A DNA stretch of 64,000 bases from a virus: positions 62,001-126,000 of the IMG/VR virus record IMGVR_UViG_3300044712_000688; one strand, written 5' to 3'. Numbering within the stretch: the first letter of the stretch is position 1; each line of letters begins with the position of its first letter. This document shows, piece by piece, positions 5,505-12,968 of the stretch. A program made the position numbers and the translations under genes. The notes beneath the pieces were generated by a model. The model searched no databases and was not told the DNA's origin. It saw nothing but the letters and a program-made list of their open reading frames with translations.

Positions 5505-5584
5505 TGACTGCTTTGCTTAGAATTCTTAGAAACCTTTTCAAGGGAAAGAAGAATAAGCAAAAGCGTAGAGACTTCATCTACTGA
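5504..5584 (+). CDS. Basic 26-residue peptide
   Basis: Translates to a short amphipathic hydrophobic half (MTALLRILRNLF) and a very basic half (KGKKNKQKRRDF). Its ATG shares a base with the stop of heme oxygenase (TAATG), and it ends two bases before the carbamoyltransferase start. The coupling supports real translation, but the small size leaves this uncertain. It might be a membrane- or nucleic-acid-binding peptide, or simply carry ribosomes on to the next gene. Confidence 0.4.
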   Translation: MTALLRILRNLFKGKKNKQKRRDFIY

Positions 5585-5586
5585 CC

Positions 5587-7026
5587 ATGAAAATACTAGG
5601 CATTAACGAGACCTCTCACGATGCTGCTGTATGTCTAATAGAAGACGGGGATATTCTCTACGCATCTCACGCAGAACGCTTCAGCGGTGTAAAGAATGAC
5701 GTTTCTCTAAACTCAGCAATTCTTCAAGAAGCACTGTCTTACGGAACCCCGGATCGAGTGGCGTATTTCGAGAACAGCGCACTAAAGCGACTGCGTCTAC
5801 TAACTCGCGGTGGCCTACAACCAGCCAAGCCCTACTACAAAACTTATGCGCCCCTACAGGGCATACCAGTCACGTCCGTTTCACATCACAGGTCCCACGC
5901 GTCTGCGGGCTACTACACATCTGGCTTTGATGACGCTGTAGTTATTGTTCTTGATGCGATTGGCGAGTTCACCACTAGTTCCGTTTGGGCGGGCGAAGGT
6001 GACAAGTTGACACGAATCAAGAGCTGGAGCTACCCATACAGCTTCGGATTGTTCTACTCAGCGTTTACCCAGTTGATCGGGCTGAAGCCGAACGAGGAAG
6101 AATACATTTTGATGGGAATGTCTGCTTACGGAGATCCAGAGAAATACTTAGACAAAGTTTCCGAGTACTTCCCTTCTGTTTACAAGCAGAGCTACAACTT
6201 TCACCGAGGCATCAATAACTGGGGGCAAGAGATCTCGGAAGAAGATAGGTTCCACATTGCAGCTTCAGTGCAGAAAGTCTATGAAGACCGCTTATGGGAT
6301 TTTGTCTACATTGCTAGACAAGAATCGGACAGTTCCAATTTAGTTTTCATGGGCGGATGCGCACTAAACAGTAAAGCCAACACATTACTTCACGACATCT
6401 TTCCTAACGTATGGATCATGCCAAACCCTGGCGATGCCGGATCATCTCTCGGCGCTGCGGCTTCCGTCTACGGAGCACATTTAAACTGGCAGACGCCGTA
6501 TCTAGGTTCGGATATCGCTGGTGACTACCCAGTGCAGAAAATTGTTGACGGCATTCTGTCTGACGGAATCGTAGCTGTAGCATCAGGACGCGCTGAGTTC
6601 GGTCCTAGGGCATTAGGCAACAGGAGCCTTCTTGCCGATGCTCGCGATCCTCTAGTCAAACTTCGACTGAACGAAATCAAGGGCCGAGAAGATTTTAGGC
6701 CCGTAGCTCCTGTAATTATGGAAGAGTACGCTCACGAGTGGTTTGATATGGACTACACCTCTCCGTACATGCAATTTACGCCTCGATGCCTAAAGCCAGA
6801 ACTGATTCCAGCTGCCGTGCATGTAGACGGCACCTCTAGGGTTCAGACAGTCAATAGGAGCCAACACCAAGGTCTCTATGACACCCTTTCTGAATACCGA
6901 AAGCTCACGGGCATTCCTGTTCTACTGAACACCAGCTTGAACATCAAAGGCCAGCCACTTGTAAACACAGCAGAGGACGCACGGAAGTGGTCTCTTGTAA
7001 ACAAGATGGAGGTTCTCGGTGCGTAG
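5587..7026 (+). CDS. Carbamoyltransferase (NodU/CmcH/TobZ family)
   Basis: A 479-residue O-carbamoyltransferase: it uses carbamoyl phosphate and ATP to carbamoylate a hydroxyl. N-terminal Kae1-like domain: start motif ILGINETSHDAAVCL, metal site HxxxH at His100/His104, and VVIVLDAIGEF. C-terminal domain signature about residues 330-385: GRAEFGPRALGNRSLLADAR followed by REDFRPVAPVI. Length is slightly below the usual 530-600. The substrate is unknown. In phages this family has been linked to carbamoylation of hydroxymethylcytosine, but no thymidylate-synthase-like hydroxymethylase is in this window, so a virion glycan or a small molecule are alternatives. It overlaps the following SGNH gene by 8 bases, indicating a functional pair. 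Confidence 0.9.
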   Translation: MKILGINETSHDAAVCLIEDGDILYASHAERFSGVKNDVSLNSAILQEALSYGTPDRVAYFENSALKRLRLLTRGGLQPAKPYYKTYAPLQGIPVTSVSHHRSHASAGYYTSGFDDAVVIVLDAIGEFTTSSVWAGEGDKLTRIKSWSYPYSFGLFYSAFTQLIGLKPNEEEYILMGMSAYGDPEKYLDKVSEYFPSVYKQSYNFHRGINNWGQEISEEDRFHIAASVQKVYEDRLWDFVYIARQESDSSNLVFMGGCALNSKANTLLHDIFPNVWIMPNPGDAGSSLGAAASVYGAHLNWQTPYLGSDIAGDYPVQKIVDGILSDGIVAVASGRAEFGPRALGNRSLLADARDPLVKLRLNEIKGREDFRPVAPVIMEEYAHEWFDMDYTSPYMQFTPRCLKPELIPAAVHVDGTSRVQTVNRSQHQGLYDTLSEYRKLTGIPVLLNTSLNIKGQPLVNTAEDARKWSLVNKMEVLGA

Positions 7027-7936
7027 GTGGGTAGATACTCCGGGAATTAGAGAATCCATAGAATCATTTAGGGCCGAGAATGTCGAACCCACAAAGACTA
7101 TTCCACTAGGGTCCGAGCTTTATAAGTTCAATACGACAACTTCAAGATTTAAGACTGTCTGCAAAAATGCATCCAAGATTGACAAAGCCTTTGATCCAAG
7201 CCAGCTTTACGTTCTAAATTCTGACGGGCTCAGGTCTGATGAATTCACCAGCGAGCATGACGGTAAGCACGTTCTTTTTGCTGGATGCTCAGTTACCGCA
7301 GGTGAGGGACTTTTACTGGAACACACATGGGCATATAAGGTCTACCAAGAGCTAGCTCAGACAGAGAAACTGTCTGGCTATTTCAACATTGCTTTTCCAG
7401 GGGCATCTATTGCAGAGATAATCTCTCAAATATTTAGATACATAAATCTGTACGGCAACCCTTCAACTATTTTTGTCAACTTCCCCGACCCTGACCGAGA
7501 GTACTACTACGCATCAGCTATGGATTTCAGGGAGAGCGACTCCGTCCATGGCATAGACGATCCGATGAAACTAGTAGACACCAAGCAAATTGACTCACTT
7601 GTTTTTGCTTTGTATCTAGCGTTGAATGTCTACTGTAGGGCGCAGGGGATAACTCTGATAGCGACTACGTGGGCATCTTTAGAGTGGCGCACAGATCTAG
7701 AACACTACTCAGGGGATGTTCGAGAGAGCCTTCTAGGTCTCGACTTGACTAATCAGGAAAGTGCGATAGAAGCCCACTGTCAGAACTATGAGCTAGAATA
7801 TAAACACAGTAAATACAAAAAGTTTTTTCGCGATGCTCTTGACGAAGATCACCAAGGTCTAGCGATACATGATTACTATTCTAAATATTTTATGAATCGG
7901 TATCATGACAGTAGAGATGCAGAGATTGGATTCTAA
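7019..7936 (+). CDS. SGNH/GDSL-type hydrolase or acyltransferase
   Basis: A 305-residue protein with an SGNH fold: block I around residues 84-97 (HVLFAGCSVTAGEG) places the nucleophile at Ser91, followed by FNIAFPGASIAEII (block II Gly) and IFVNFPDPDREYY (block III Asn). A C-terminal ALDEDHQGLAIHD could supply the Asp/His pair. Such enzymes remove or transfer acyl groups on sugars. The start is GTG 7019, six bases after a strong GGAGG (7008-7012), and it overlaps the carbamoyltransferase end. Its stop shares a base with the terminase ATG (TAATG). A role with the carbamoyltransferase in decorating a shared sugar or base substrate is inferred. Confidence 0.7.
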   Translation: MRRWVDTPGIRESIESFRAENVEPTKTIPLGSELYKFNTTTSRFKTVCKNASKIDKAFDPSQLYVLNSDGLRSDEFTSEHDGKHVLFAGCSVTAGEGLLLEHTWAYKVYQELAQTEKLSGYFNIAFPGASIAEIISQIFRYINLYGNPSTIFVNFPDPDREYYYASAMDFRESDSVHGIDDPMKLVDTKQIDSLVFALYLALNVYCRAQGITLIATTWASLEWRTDLEHYSGDVRESLLGLDLTNQESAIEAHCQNYELEYKHSKYKKFFRDALDEDHQGLAIHDYYSKYFMNRYHDSRDAEIGF

Positions 7937-9339
7937 TGGGTAAAAGCATTATGGAGCAGATTGCGCTCCTGCCCCCAGAAGAACAGCGTGCAGCATTGGC
8001 AGGTCTGGACCCAGAGCAATTGATGTGGGACTGGTCCGTATGGGGGCGTCCAGAACAGCAAGCTCCTGAAGGCGACTGGAATATCTGGCTTGTACTAGCA
8101 GGTCGTGGTTTCGGTAAGACTCGCCTTGCGTCCGAATGGGTGCGCGAAGAAGCGAAATACACCAACACCGGCCAGCGTCGTTTCGGTCTGGTTGCCCGTA
8201 CCGCAGCCGACGTGCGTGACGTTATCGTTGAAGGTGAGTCAGGAATCCTGAACGTCACTCCTCCGAGCGAGCGTCCACTCTACGAGCCTTCGAAACGTCG
8301 TCTAACTTGGCCTAACGGAAATACCGCCACACTCTTCACCGCGGATGAGCCTGACTCGCTCCGTGGTCCTCAGTTCACTCACGCATGGGGCGATGAGATC
8401 GCGGCTTGGCGTCAAACCCCAGACGCTGCAGGCATGACTGCGTTTGACAACTTACGCGTTGGTACTCGTCTTGGTGCACACCCAAAGATTCTGGTTACCA
8501 CTACCCCGAAGCGCACACCGCTTCTTTACAAACTTATCGAAGAGTCCATGAAGGGCGACATCGTAAAGATCACTCGCGGTTCAACAATGGACAACGCAGG
8601 TAACCTGTCTGGCGCGTATCTTGACACAATGCTTGGCGTTTACGAGGGAACATCTCTTGCCCGTCAGGAACTCTACGGTGAAATGCTTGAGGCCATGGAA
8701 GGCGCTCTTTGGACCGAGGAAATGATTGAAGCTGGTAGAGAAAGCTACTACCCGCTCTCTACACCACTAAGAGTGATTGGAGTTGATCCATCTGTTGCGG
8801 AAAATCCGAGAGATGAGTGCGGCATTGTTGTTTGCGCTTCTACTTCTGAGCATGATCTTTATAAGCGCCAAGCCTGGGTATTGGAAGACGCGTCAGTCCA
8901 CGGTTCCCCGGACGTTTGGGCCAATCAGGTTGTTAAAATGGCTCGCAAATGGGGTTGTCCTGTTGTTGCGGAAGTTAATCAGGGCGGTGCACTTGTACGC
9001 AACGCGATTAACACCATCGACCCAACTATTAAAGTCCTCGAAGTCCACTCTAAGCAAGGAAAAGCTCTCCGAGCAGAGCCAATTACACTAGCCTACGAGC
9101 AACAGCGTGTCCACCACGTCGGATATCTTGCTGATTTGGAGTCACAGATGATCTCTTGGGTGCCTGGAGAGGGTAAATCGCCTGACCGTGTTGACGCTTT
9201 GGTGCATGCAATGACTGCACTGCTCATTAAACCGCCTGCAGGCTTCTCTGGAGGCAAAATTCGCGCTAAATCGCTATCTGATCGCCGAATTCCGAATACT
9301 AGACCAGGAAATAACGGAAAAATCTTCCGAGTACGCTAA
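7936..9339 (+). CDS. Terminase large subunit
   Basis: A 467-residue DNA-packaging motor. ATPase domain: Walker A GRGFGKT at 56-62, Walker B with Asp153-Glu154 in HAWGDEIAAW, and the coupling motif TTTP at 188-191. Nuclease domain (RNase H-like): first Asp in VIGVDPSVA (Asp284), a middle acidic residue in VVAEVNQGG and the last Asp in SPDRVDALVHAMTAL. It cuts concatemeric DNA and drives it through the portal. Coupled by TAATG to the SGNH gene upstream and to a small gene downstream. I did not recognise a small terminase subunit in the window. Confidence 0.95.
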   Translation: MGKSIMEQIALLPPEEQRAALAGLDPEQLMWDWSVWGRPEQQAPEGDWNIWLVLAGRGFGKTRLASEWVREEAKYTNTGQRRFGLVARTAADVRDVIVEGESGILNVTPPSERPLYEPSKRRLTWPNGNTATLFTADEPDSLRGPQFTHAWGDEIAAWRQTPDAAGMTAFDNLRVGTRLGAHPKILVTTTPKRTPLLYKLIEESMKGDIVKITRGSTMDNAGNLSGAYLDTMLGVYEGTSLARQELYGEMLEAMEGALWTEEMIEAGRESYYPLSTPLRVIGVDPSVAENPRDECGIVVCASTSEHDLYKRQAWVLEDASVHGSPDVWANQVVKMARKWGCPVVAEVNQGGALVRNAINTIDPTIKVLEVHSKQGKALRAEPITLAYEQQRVHHVGYLADLESQMISWVPGEGKSPDRVDALVHAMTALLIKPPAGFSGGKIRAKSLSDRRIPNTRPGNNGKIFRVR

Positions 9340-9704
9340 TGAAAGTTTTACTAGACGTGTTTCCGGCTCACCTAGCGGTGGTTCCAGCTGGCACTTTTGA
9401 TGATGTTTACTCTTTAAAGTCGAATCCGGCTACCCCCGACGCGTTTTATAGGGCAACTACCCGCGTTGTTGTCACTGAAGAGGCTATTTTTGTTGCTCAG
9501 GACTCTCCAAATGGTGCTCAGATCATTTTTCAGGAGAAATATGACCTTTTACTGCCTGCTGCAGACAAAAAAAGTGATTACAGGGTTGTAACCAAGTCTG
9601 GAAAGATGCTAGCATTCCAAAAAGACACCAATTGCGGGTGCGGATCACGCCTTCGCAGTTGGAATGCGTATAAAACTATTACGGCACTGAAGGACGGACT
9701 ATGA
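9339..9704 (+). CDS. Conserved actinophage protein of unknown function
   Basis: A 121-residue protein with a beta-rich N-terminal part (MKVLLDVFPAHLAVVPAGTF) and a distinctive C-terminal block NCGCGSRLRSWNAYKTI (about 98-114), which I recall from many actinophage genomes between terminase and portal. The paired cysteines might bind metal. Start by TAATG with terminase; the stop overlaps the next ATG (ATGA). Function unknown; a head or packaging role is suggested by place. Confidence 0.65.
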   Translation: MKVLLDVFPAHLAVVPAGTFDDVYSLKSNPATPDAFYRATTRVVVTEEAIFVAQDSPNGAQIIFQEKYDLLLPAADKKSDYRVVTKSGKMLAFQKDTNCGCGSRLRSWNAYKTITALKDGL

Positions 9705-9988
9705 GTATTGACTGGTTTTCGTACTTGCTATTAGTTTTAGCTGCTTATAGAGTTACTCGAGCAATAACTACGGACACAATCTTTGAATTTGCTCGAGAAA
9801 AAGTGTGGAAAAGGTTTCCACCAGATACAAAACTTGGATATTTGATCACTTGCAACTGGTGTACTGGTTTCTGGGTGTCAATTGTCTTTGTCGTGGCTTA
9901 TATTTTAGTGCCAGATATCGTTTTTGTGGTATCATTAGTCTTATCAACGTCTGCATTAGTGGGTATCATTTCTTCTAAGGCTGAATAA
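9701..9988 (+). CDS. DUF1360-like membrane protein
   Basis: A 95-residue protein with a first membrane helix at about 4-22 (WFSYLLLVLAAYRVTRAI), a central conserved block GYLITCNWCTGFWVSIV (about 46-62) and a second and third hydrophobic segment to the C-terminus. The RxT-I..D / C.WC.G.W pattern is the DUF1360 signature, found in Bacillus sporulation proteins and many actinophages. Why a membrane protein lies between terminase and portal is not known. Start ATG overlaps the preceding stop. Confidence 0.7.
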   Translation: MSIDWFSYLLLVLAAYRVTRAITTDTIFEFAREKVWKRFPPDTKLGYLITCNWCTGFWVSIVFVVAYILVPDIVFVVSLVLSTSALVGIISSKAE

Positions 9989-10000
9989 CAGGGAGTACCC

Positions 10001-11761
10001 TTGGGAATTTTTAAAAAGAACAACAAAAATGCTCGCGGTAGAGCATTGGCTGCTGGGTTGCGTGCATCTACTCCCCGAAGTGCAACCCCTATCGCTCCAG
10101 GCATCTCTGTAGACTCGTTCGGTCTGGTATATGCAGAGCCTGCATCCTACAATGCACCTCGCCCTCTTACTGCTGCCGCTGCTCAGATCCGAATCGGCGA
10201 CAAAACTGAAGCGGAAATGTTTAAGAATCGTCGTCAGTCAGCTGCGACTGCATGGCAAGCCGAAGCATGGGAGTACTACGATGCAATTGGTGAAATTAAA
10301 TATGCGTTTAATCTTGTGGCGTCTGTCGTATCACGTATCCGCCTTTACGCTGCTGCTGTAGATGACCCATCGGAAGCTCCAGTACCAGTTGATCTCTCAA
10401 AGATTGTTGATCCTCAGCTGGCATCTGCTGCTCAGCGTGCGCTATCTCGTCTTGACTCAGCTTATGGTGGTCAGGCAGGTCTTCTAAAGGACGCAGCCCT
10501 AAACTTGCAGGTCACTGGTGAGTGCTACCTAGTTCAGGTTCCAGAGCGTATTGGTTCACAGATTCCAGAGTCGTGGGATATCCGTTCCGTAGACGAACTA
10601 CAGCTTGACTCACGTGGAAACTACACCATCAACCCGATTCGTGACGCTAGCGGTTCTTCTTCAGGTCAAGCTGGTAAGAATGCAATCCGTCTACCGTCCG
10701 ATGCGTTTATCGGACGTATCTGGAAAGCACACCCACGCTACTCAATGGAGTCTGACAGCTCGCTACGCGGACTTTTAGATCTCTGTGCGGAATTGTTGCT
10801 ACTTAACCGTACTTTCCGCGCTACGGCCCGTTCTCGCCTCAATGCGGGTGCTTTGTACCTGCCTGACGGTTTGTCTGTTGCAGCTAGCCCTGACCCAGAC
10901 TACCCATACGACGAAGATGGCGAGTACAACGAGCTCTACAACACCGAAGAAGCTGCCGACGACTTTGAGGATCAGCTCATTGACGCGATGACCACTCCGA
11001 TCAAGGACGAGGACTCTGCTTCTGCTGTTGTTCCACTGATCATTCGTGGTCCGGCTGAACTTGGCGACAAGATCAAGCAGTTCAAGTTCGAGCGTTCATT
11101 CGACGCATCGCTAGTTGCTCGTGCTGATCGTGTACTAGAGCGCATCATGCAGGGTCTAGACGTCCCTAAAGACGTTGTGACGGGACTTGCGAACGTTAAG
11201 TACTCCAACGCACTACAAATCGATGAAGCCCTCTACAAGGCGCACATCGAGCCTCTGATGCTACTTATTGCTGACGCACTAACTGTTGTGTACCTGCGTC
11301 CATACCTAATCGCCAACGGCTACGACAAAGATGAAGTAGACCGTATTCAGGTTTGGTATGACCCGAGCCAAGTTGCTACTCGTAATGACCGCGCAGCCGA
11401 TGCTGACTCTGGTTTCGAAAAGATGGCAGTGTCTTTCAACACTTGGCGTCGTGCGCATGGCTTCTCTGAGGCAGATGCACCGAGTCCAGAAGAGTTGGCG
11501 CTACGTCTTGTTGTCGAGAAGGGTATGATCACTCCAGAGTTGACTCAGTCAATGCTAGAAGCGGTTGCACCAGAGCTTAAGGACCTGATCAATGCAGCCA
11601 GCCAAGCAAACTCTGTTGCTCCGATGACACCAGAGATTGAAAACATTCTCGAAGGTGGTCCAGGCACCCCTACCCCAGAGCCATCGGCTGAAACCGCTCC
11701 AGCCGAAGCACCACCTACATCAGCAGCCCCAACTACAGAACCTGAGGTACCAACACCATGA
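10001..11761 (+). CDS. Portal protein
   Basis: A 586-residue portal, the dodecameric ring at the capsid vertex through which DNA is packaged. Recognised by place after terminase, by length, and by the core YAFNLVASVVSRIRLYAA, then LNLQVTGECYLV, DAFIGRIWKAHPRYSMESDSSLRG and ADRVLERIMQGLDVPKDVVTGLANVKYSNALQIDE, a pattern typical of actinophage portals. The C-terminal 70 residues are low-complexity Pro/Ala/Thr/Glu. The start is TTG at 10001, five bases after GGGAG (9991-9995); no better in-frame start is near. The stop overlaps the next ATG (ATGA). Confidence 0.88.
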   Translation: MGIFKKNNKNARGRALAAGLRASTPRSATPIAPGISVDSFGLVYAEPASYNAPRPLTAAAAQIRIGDKTEAEMFKNRRQSAATAWQAEAWEYYDAIGEIKYAFNLVASVVSRIRLYAAAVDDPSEAPVPVDLSKIVDPQLASAAQRALSRLDSAYGGQAGLLKDAALNLQVTGECYLVQVPERIGSQIPESWDIRSVDELQLDSRGNYTINPIRDASGSSSGQAGKNAIRLPSDAFIGRIWKAHPRYSMESDSSLRGLLDLCAELLLLNRTFRATARSRLNAGALYLPDGLSVAASPDPDYPYDEDGEYNELYNTEEAADDFEDQLIDAMTTPIKDEDSASAVVPLIIRGPAELGDKIKQFKFERSFDASLVARADRVLERIMQGLDVPKDVVTGLANVKYSNALQIDEALYKAHIEPLMLLIADALTVVYLRPYLIANGYDKDEVDRIQVWYDPSQVATRNDRAADADSGFEKMAVSFNTWRRAHGFSEADAPSPEELALRLVVEKGMITPELTQSMLEAVAPELKDLINAASQANSVAPMTPEIENILEGGPGTPTPEPSAETAPAEAPPTSAAPTTEPEVPTP

Positions 11762-12213
11762 CCTACGAAAAAAACGGTCTAGCAAAACATTTAGCACACT
11801 TGCTAGCCGATGTAGTTACTCTTGGATTCCTGACTCAGGGATATCACTGGAATGTAAAGGGACTCAACTTCTCTCAGTTCCATGAGTTTTTTGCAGAGAT
11901 TTATGGAGATGTTGATAGCGCGATTGATCCGCTTGCTGAGAACATCCGCAAACTCGGGTATGACTCTCCTTACTTGCTCACTGACTTTGCTGAGCTGACT
12001 TGTATTGTCCGCCAAGAGCGCGAACTCGGTGACGCGGTTTCAATGGTAGAGTCTCTGGCTCGTGTAAACCAGTCAGTGCTTATGTGCTACGAACAGGCCT
12101 TCACCATGGCCAGTGCTTGCAATGAGCAGGGAATTGCTGATTTTGTTGCTGGACGTATTGACATGCACCAGAAGTGGCAGTGGCAGTTGAAATCAACTCT
12201 AGGGGTTCAGTAA
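11758..12213 (+). CDS. dps: Dps-like ferritin (DNA/iron protection)
   Basis: A 151-residue Dps-family ferritin. The ferroxidase ligands are all present with the exact spacing of the family: His30 (GYHWNVKG), His42 (SQFHEFF), Asp57 and Glu61 (SAIDPLAENIRKLG). Dps dodecamers oxidise ferrous iron with peroxide, store the mineral and can bind DNA. It lacks an obvious long basic N-terminal tail. It sits between portal and head genes, coupled to both (ATGA before, TAATG after), so it is made late at structural levels; it could be packaged, or could protect replicated DNA. Combined with the heme oxygenase it makes an iron-handling theme. Confidence 0.88.
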   Translation: MTYEKNGLAKHLAHLLADVVTLGFLTQGYHWNVKGLNFSQFHEFFAEIYGDVDSAIDPLAENIRKLGYDSPYLLTDFAELTCIVRQERELGDAVSMVESLARVNQSVLMCYEQAFTMASACNEQGIADFVAGRIDMHQKWQWQLKSTLGVQ

Positions 12214-12896
12214 TGTCATACGTTGACGACATCTTCAAAAAGAATAATGGCGAGTACGTATTAGTTCCCGAAGAGGAAGAGCTAGCTAATGCTCTTCAGT
12301 TGATTGCCAACAAGTACGGCAAGTTCAACGATGACAACACCGGAATCTGGGCAGGATACACTCCTGCATCAGAGAACGAAGAGAACGCAGCCATTGGCGT
12401 CAAGTGTGGTAACTGCGTTTTCTTTAATGCACCTAACGGCTGCTCAATCATTGCAGCTGAAGTTGAAGATGGCGGGCTATGCCGTTTCGCAGTTCTGCCA
12501 GATGGTGCAGTGACCGCGACTGCCGGGTCTAAGCCAGCTCCCAAGAAAGACCGAATCAAGGGCTCTGACAAGAACAAAAAGGGATCGGCTGCCGAAGGCA
12601 AGTCTGTGAACTTCACCGAAGAGATTATTACAGCTCTAAAGAACAAACTAGAAACTCACAACAAGAAGGCACCAGACGGTAGGAAAGCTACTATGGCGGC
12701 CCTCAAGGCTGTGTATCGTCGTGGTGCAGGCGCATTCTCTACCTCACACCGACCAGACCAAAACCGCAACTCGTGGGCCATGGCTCGTGTAAATGCATAT
12801 TTGCACTTACTACGCTCTGGTTCTCCTAAAAATTCAAAATATACAACTGACAACGACCTGCTTCCAAAAGCACATCCGAAGTCAACTAGAAAATAA
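12213..12896 (+). CDS. Head-region protein with Cys motif and conserved actinophage C-terminal domain
   Basis: A 227-residue protein in three parts: an N-terminal helical region; a small cysteine cluster (KCGNCVFFN..NGCSII...GLCRF, about residues 64-91) that could bind zinc or a cluster; a basic linker; and a C-terminal domain (about 135-225) with AVYRRGAGAFSTSHRPDQNR, WAMARVNAYLHLLRSG and DNDLLPKAHP. I remember this last domain as widespread in actinophage head and polyvalent proteins; its role is unknown. ATG 12213 overlaps the Dps stop. Confidence 0.65.
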   Translation: MSYVDDIFKKNNGEYVLVPEEEELANALQLIANKYGKFNDDNTGIWAGYTPASENEENAAIGVKCGNCVFFNAPNGCSIIAAEVEDGGLCRFAVLPDGAVTATAGSKPAPKKDRIKGSDKNKKGSAAEGKSVNFTEEIITALKNKLETHNKKAPDGRKATMAALKAVYRRGAGAFSTSHRPDQNRNSWAMARVNAYLHLLRSGSPKNSKYTTDNDLLPKAHPKSTRK

Positions 12897-12897
12897 A

Positions 12898-12927
12898 TTG
12901 TCCAGTAATACGGTAAAATTCTAGTAT
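12898..12927 (+). promoter_or_regulatory. Candidate late promoter before the giant virion gene
   Basis: TTGTCC (12898-12903) and TAGTAT (12922-12927) with an 18-base spacer. The overlapping motif GGTAAAATT (12912-12920) also occurs upstream of the genes at 20914 and 25988. Confidence 0.45.
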
Positions 12928-12968
12928 CATAGCTTAAGCAAATATTGCCCTGCTCAGGAAGGCCTAAA

